Source of the DNA: Plantago elongata
Lineage: Eukaryota; Streptophyta; Magnoliopsida; Lamiales; Plantaginaceae
Direction: 5' to 3'
NCBI GenBank assembly: GCA_036897095.1
Contig: JAYMSP010001250.1
Span: forward strand, 1-34,287
DNA: 34,287 nucleotides
A model generated the notes under the pieces. The model made no database searches and was not told where the DNA came from. It worked only from the letters and a program-made list of their open reading frames with translations. The position numbers and the translations under genes were made by a program. Of the stretch, positions 33,870-34,287 are shown one piece after another. How positions within the stretch are numbered: position 1 is the first letter of the stretch; each line of letters opens with the position of its first letter.

Positions 33870-34287
33870 GAAAGTGTGATGACGCACGTCGATTGATTAA
33901 TTCATACTTTCTTTTAGAGAATCAGCAACATTCAAGGACTCCTGGTTGAACTTTGTTTAAACAAGAAGTCCTAGTTGAACTTTGTTTAAACAAGTAGAGT
34001 CCTGGTCGATATCCTCTTAAGTAGGTGTCCTGATCGATTTGGTTGAAAAAATCTGGGAGTCTTTTATCAAAACAAGGAGTCTTGGTCGCATTCTATTACA
34101 AACGAACATGGACTCTTACACGCAGGATGTTACACTATAATAGAAGGATCATGGACAGCATGAAGACAGAGCGCTTGAAGAATAATTTCATAATGTTTTC
34201 TGTTCAAGTCTTCCTGCGTTCTTTACTAGGCTTTTATTTTGAATATGGTATCTGAGTCATTACTAAAGGTTTAGTAATCTACTCCGC
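33870..34287 (+). mobile_element. retroelement control region (LTR-like or pararetrovirus-like), copy B, cut by window end
   Basis: Homologous to 14631-15070 but in opposite orientation. It holds GTGATGACGCACGTCGATTG (as-1-type core); a block of repeats with a 29-30-bp unit AGTCCTGGTTGAACTTTGTT + TAAACAAG, two near-perfect copies at about 33941-34000 and looser AGTCCTGGTCG/AGTCTTGGTCG copies on to about 34110; the TATA-like CTATAATAG (34135-34143); and about 103 bp on TGGTATCTGAGTC (34246-34258), closer than copy A to the tRNA-Met primer site TGGTATCAGAGC. TATA-to-primer-site spacing is nearly equal in both copies. The next 29 bases align too, so the element runs beyond the window. Confidence 0.6.

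Overview
The window is nuclear DNA from a flowering plant, most likely a eudicot. Three intron-containing plant genes lie on the + strand, separated by AT-rich DNA full of typical plant transposable elements: Harbinger/Pong-type, Tourist, Stowaway and hAT-like MITEs, a SINE remnant, a 5S-rRNA-derived Cassandra-like piece and LTR- or pararetrovirus-like regions. No organelle, bacterial or CRISPR signature is visible, and the species cannot be fixed from the sequence alone.

Layout. 1-5041: AT-rich DNA with a Stowaway-like MITE (1397-1631) and a decayed Harbinger transposase pseudogene (2140-3500). 5042-8701: a seven-exon gene for the catalytic beta-5 subunit of the 20S proteasome (270 aa), with a 5S-derived Cassandra-like sequence in its second intron. 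9026-11786: a Pong-like transposon whose Myb-like ORF has several breaks and whose transposase ORF has lost its catalytic core. 11787-16934: gene-poor, with a MITE built round short tandem repeats (12062-12432) and a retroelement control region on the - strand (14631-15070). 17164-20086: a two-exon LRR receptor-like kinase (715 aa) of the ZAR1-like / At1g67510-like group, preceded by a five-codon upstream ORF. 20087-24623: two hAT-like non-autonomous elements and two minisatellites. 24624-33655: a 22-exon gene for ER alpha-glucosidase I (GCS1/KNOPF, GH63, 839 aa), whose introns carry two Tourist MITEs with TTA/TAA target duplications, a SINE remnant and two tiny retroposon-like scars. 33870-34287: a second, inverted copy of the 14631-15070 element, cut by the window end.

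The three genes do not form a pathway. From memory, GCS1 (At1g67490) and a closely similar LRR kinase (At1g67510) also lie next to each other in Arabidopsis, so this pair probably marks conserved gene order, with the intervening gene absent here. I found no convincing evidence of a wholly new biological system. The best leads are the inverted retroelement control regions, the two related short-repeat arrays, the GC-AG intron in GCS1, the switch in codon composition along the LRR kinase gene, and the 5S-derived piece in the proteasome intron. Exon boundaries were placed by hand from reading frame, splice consensus and remembered family sequences; all introns have AG acceptors and all but one have GT donors.
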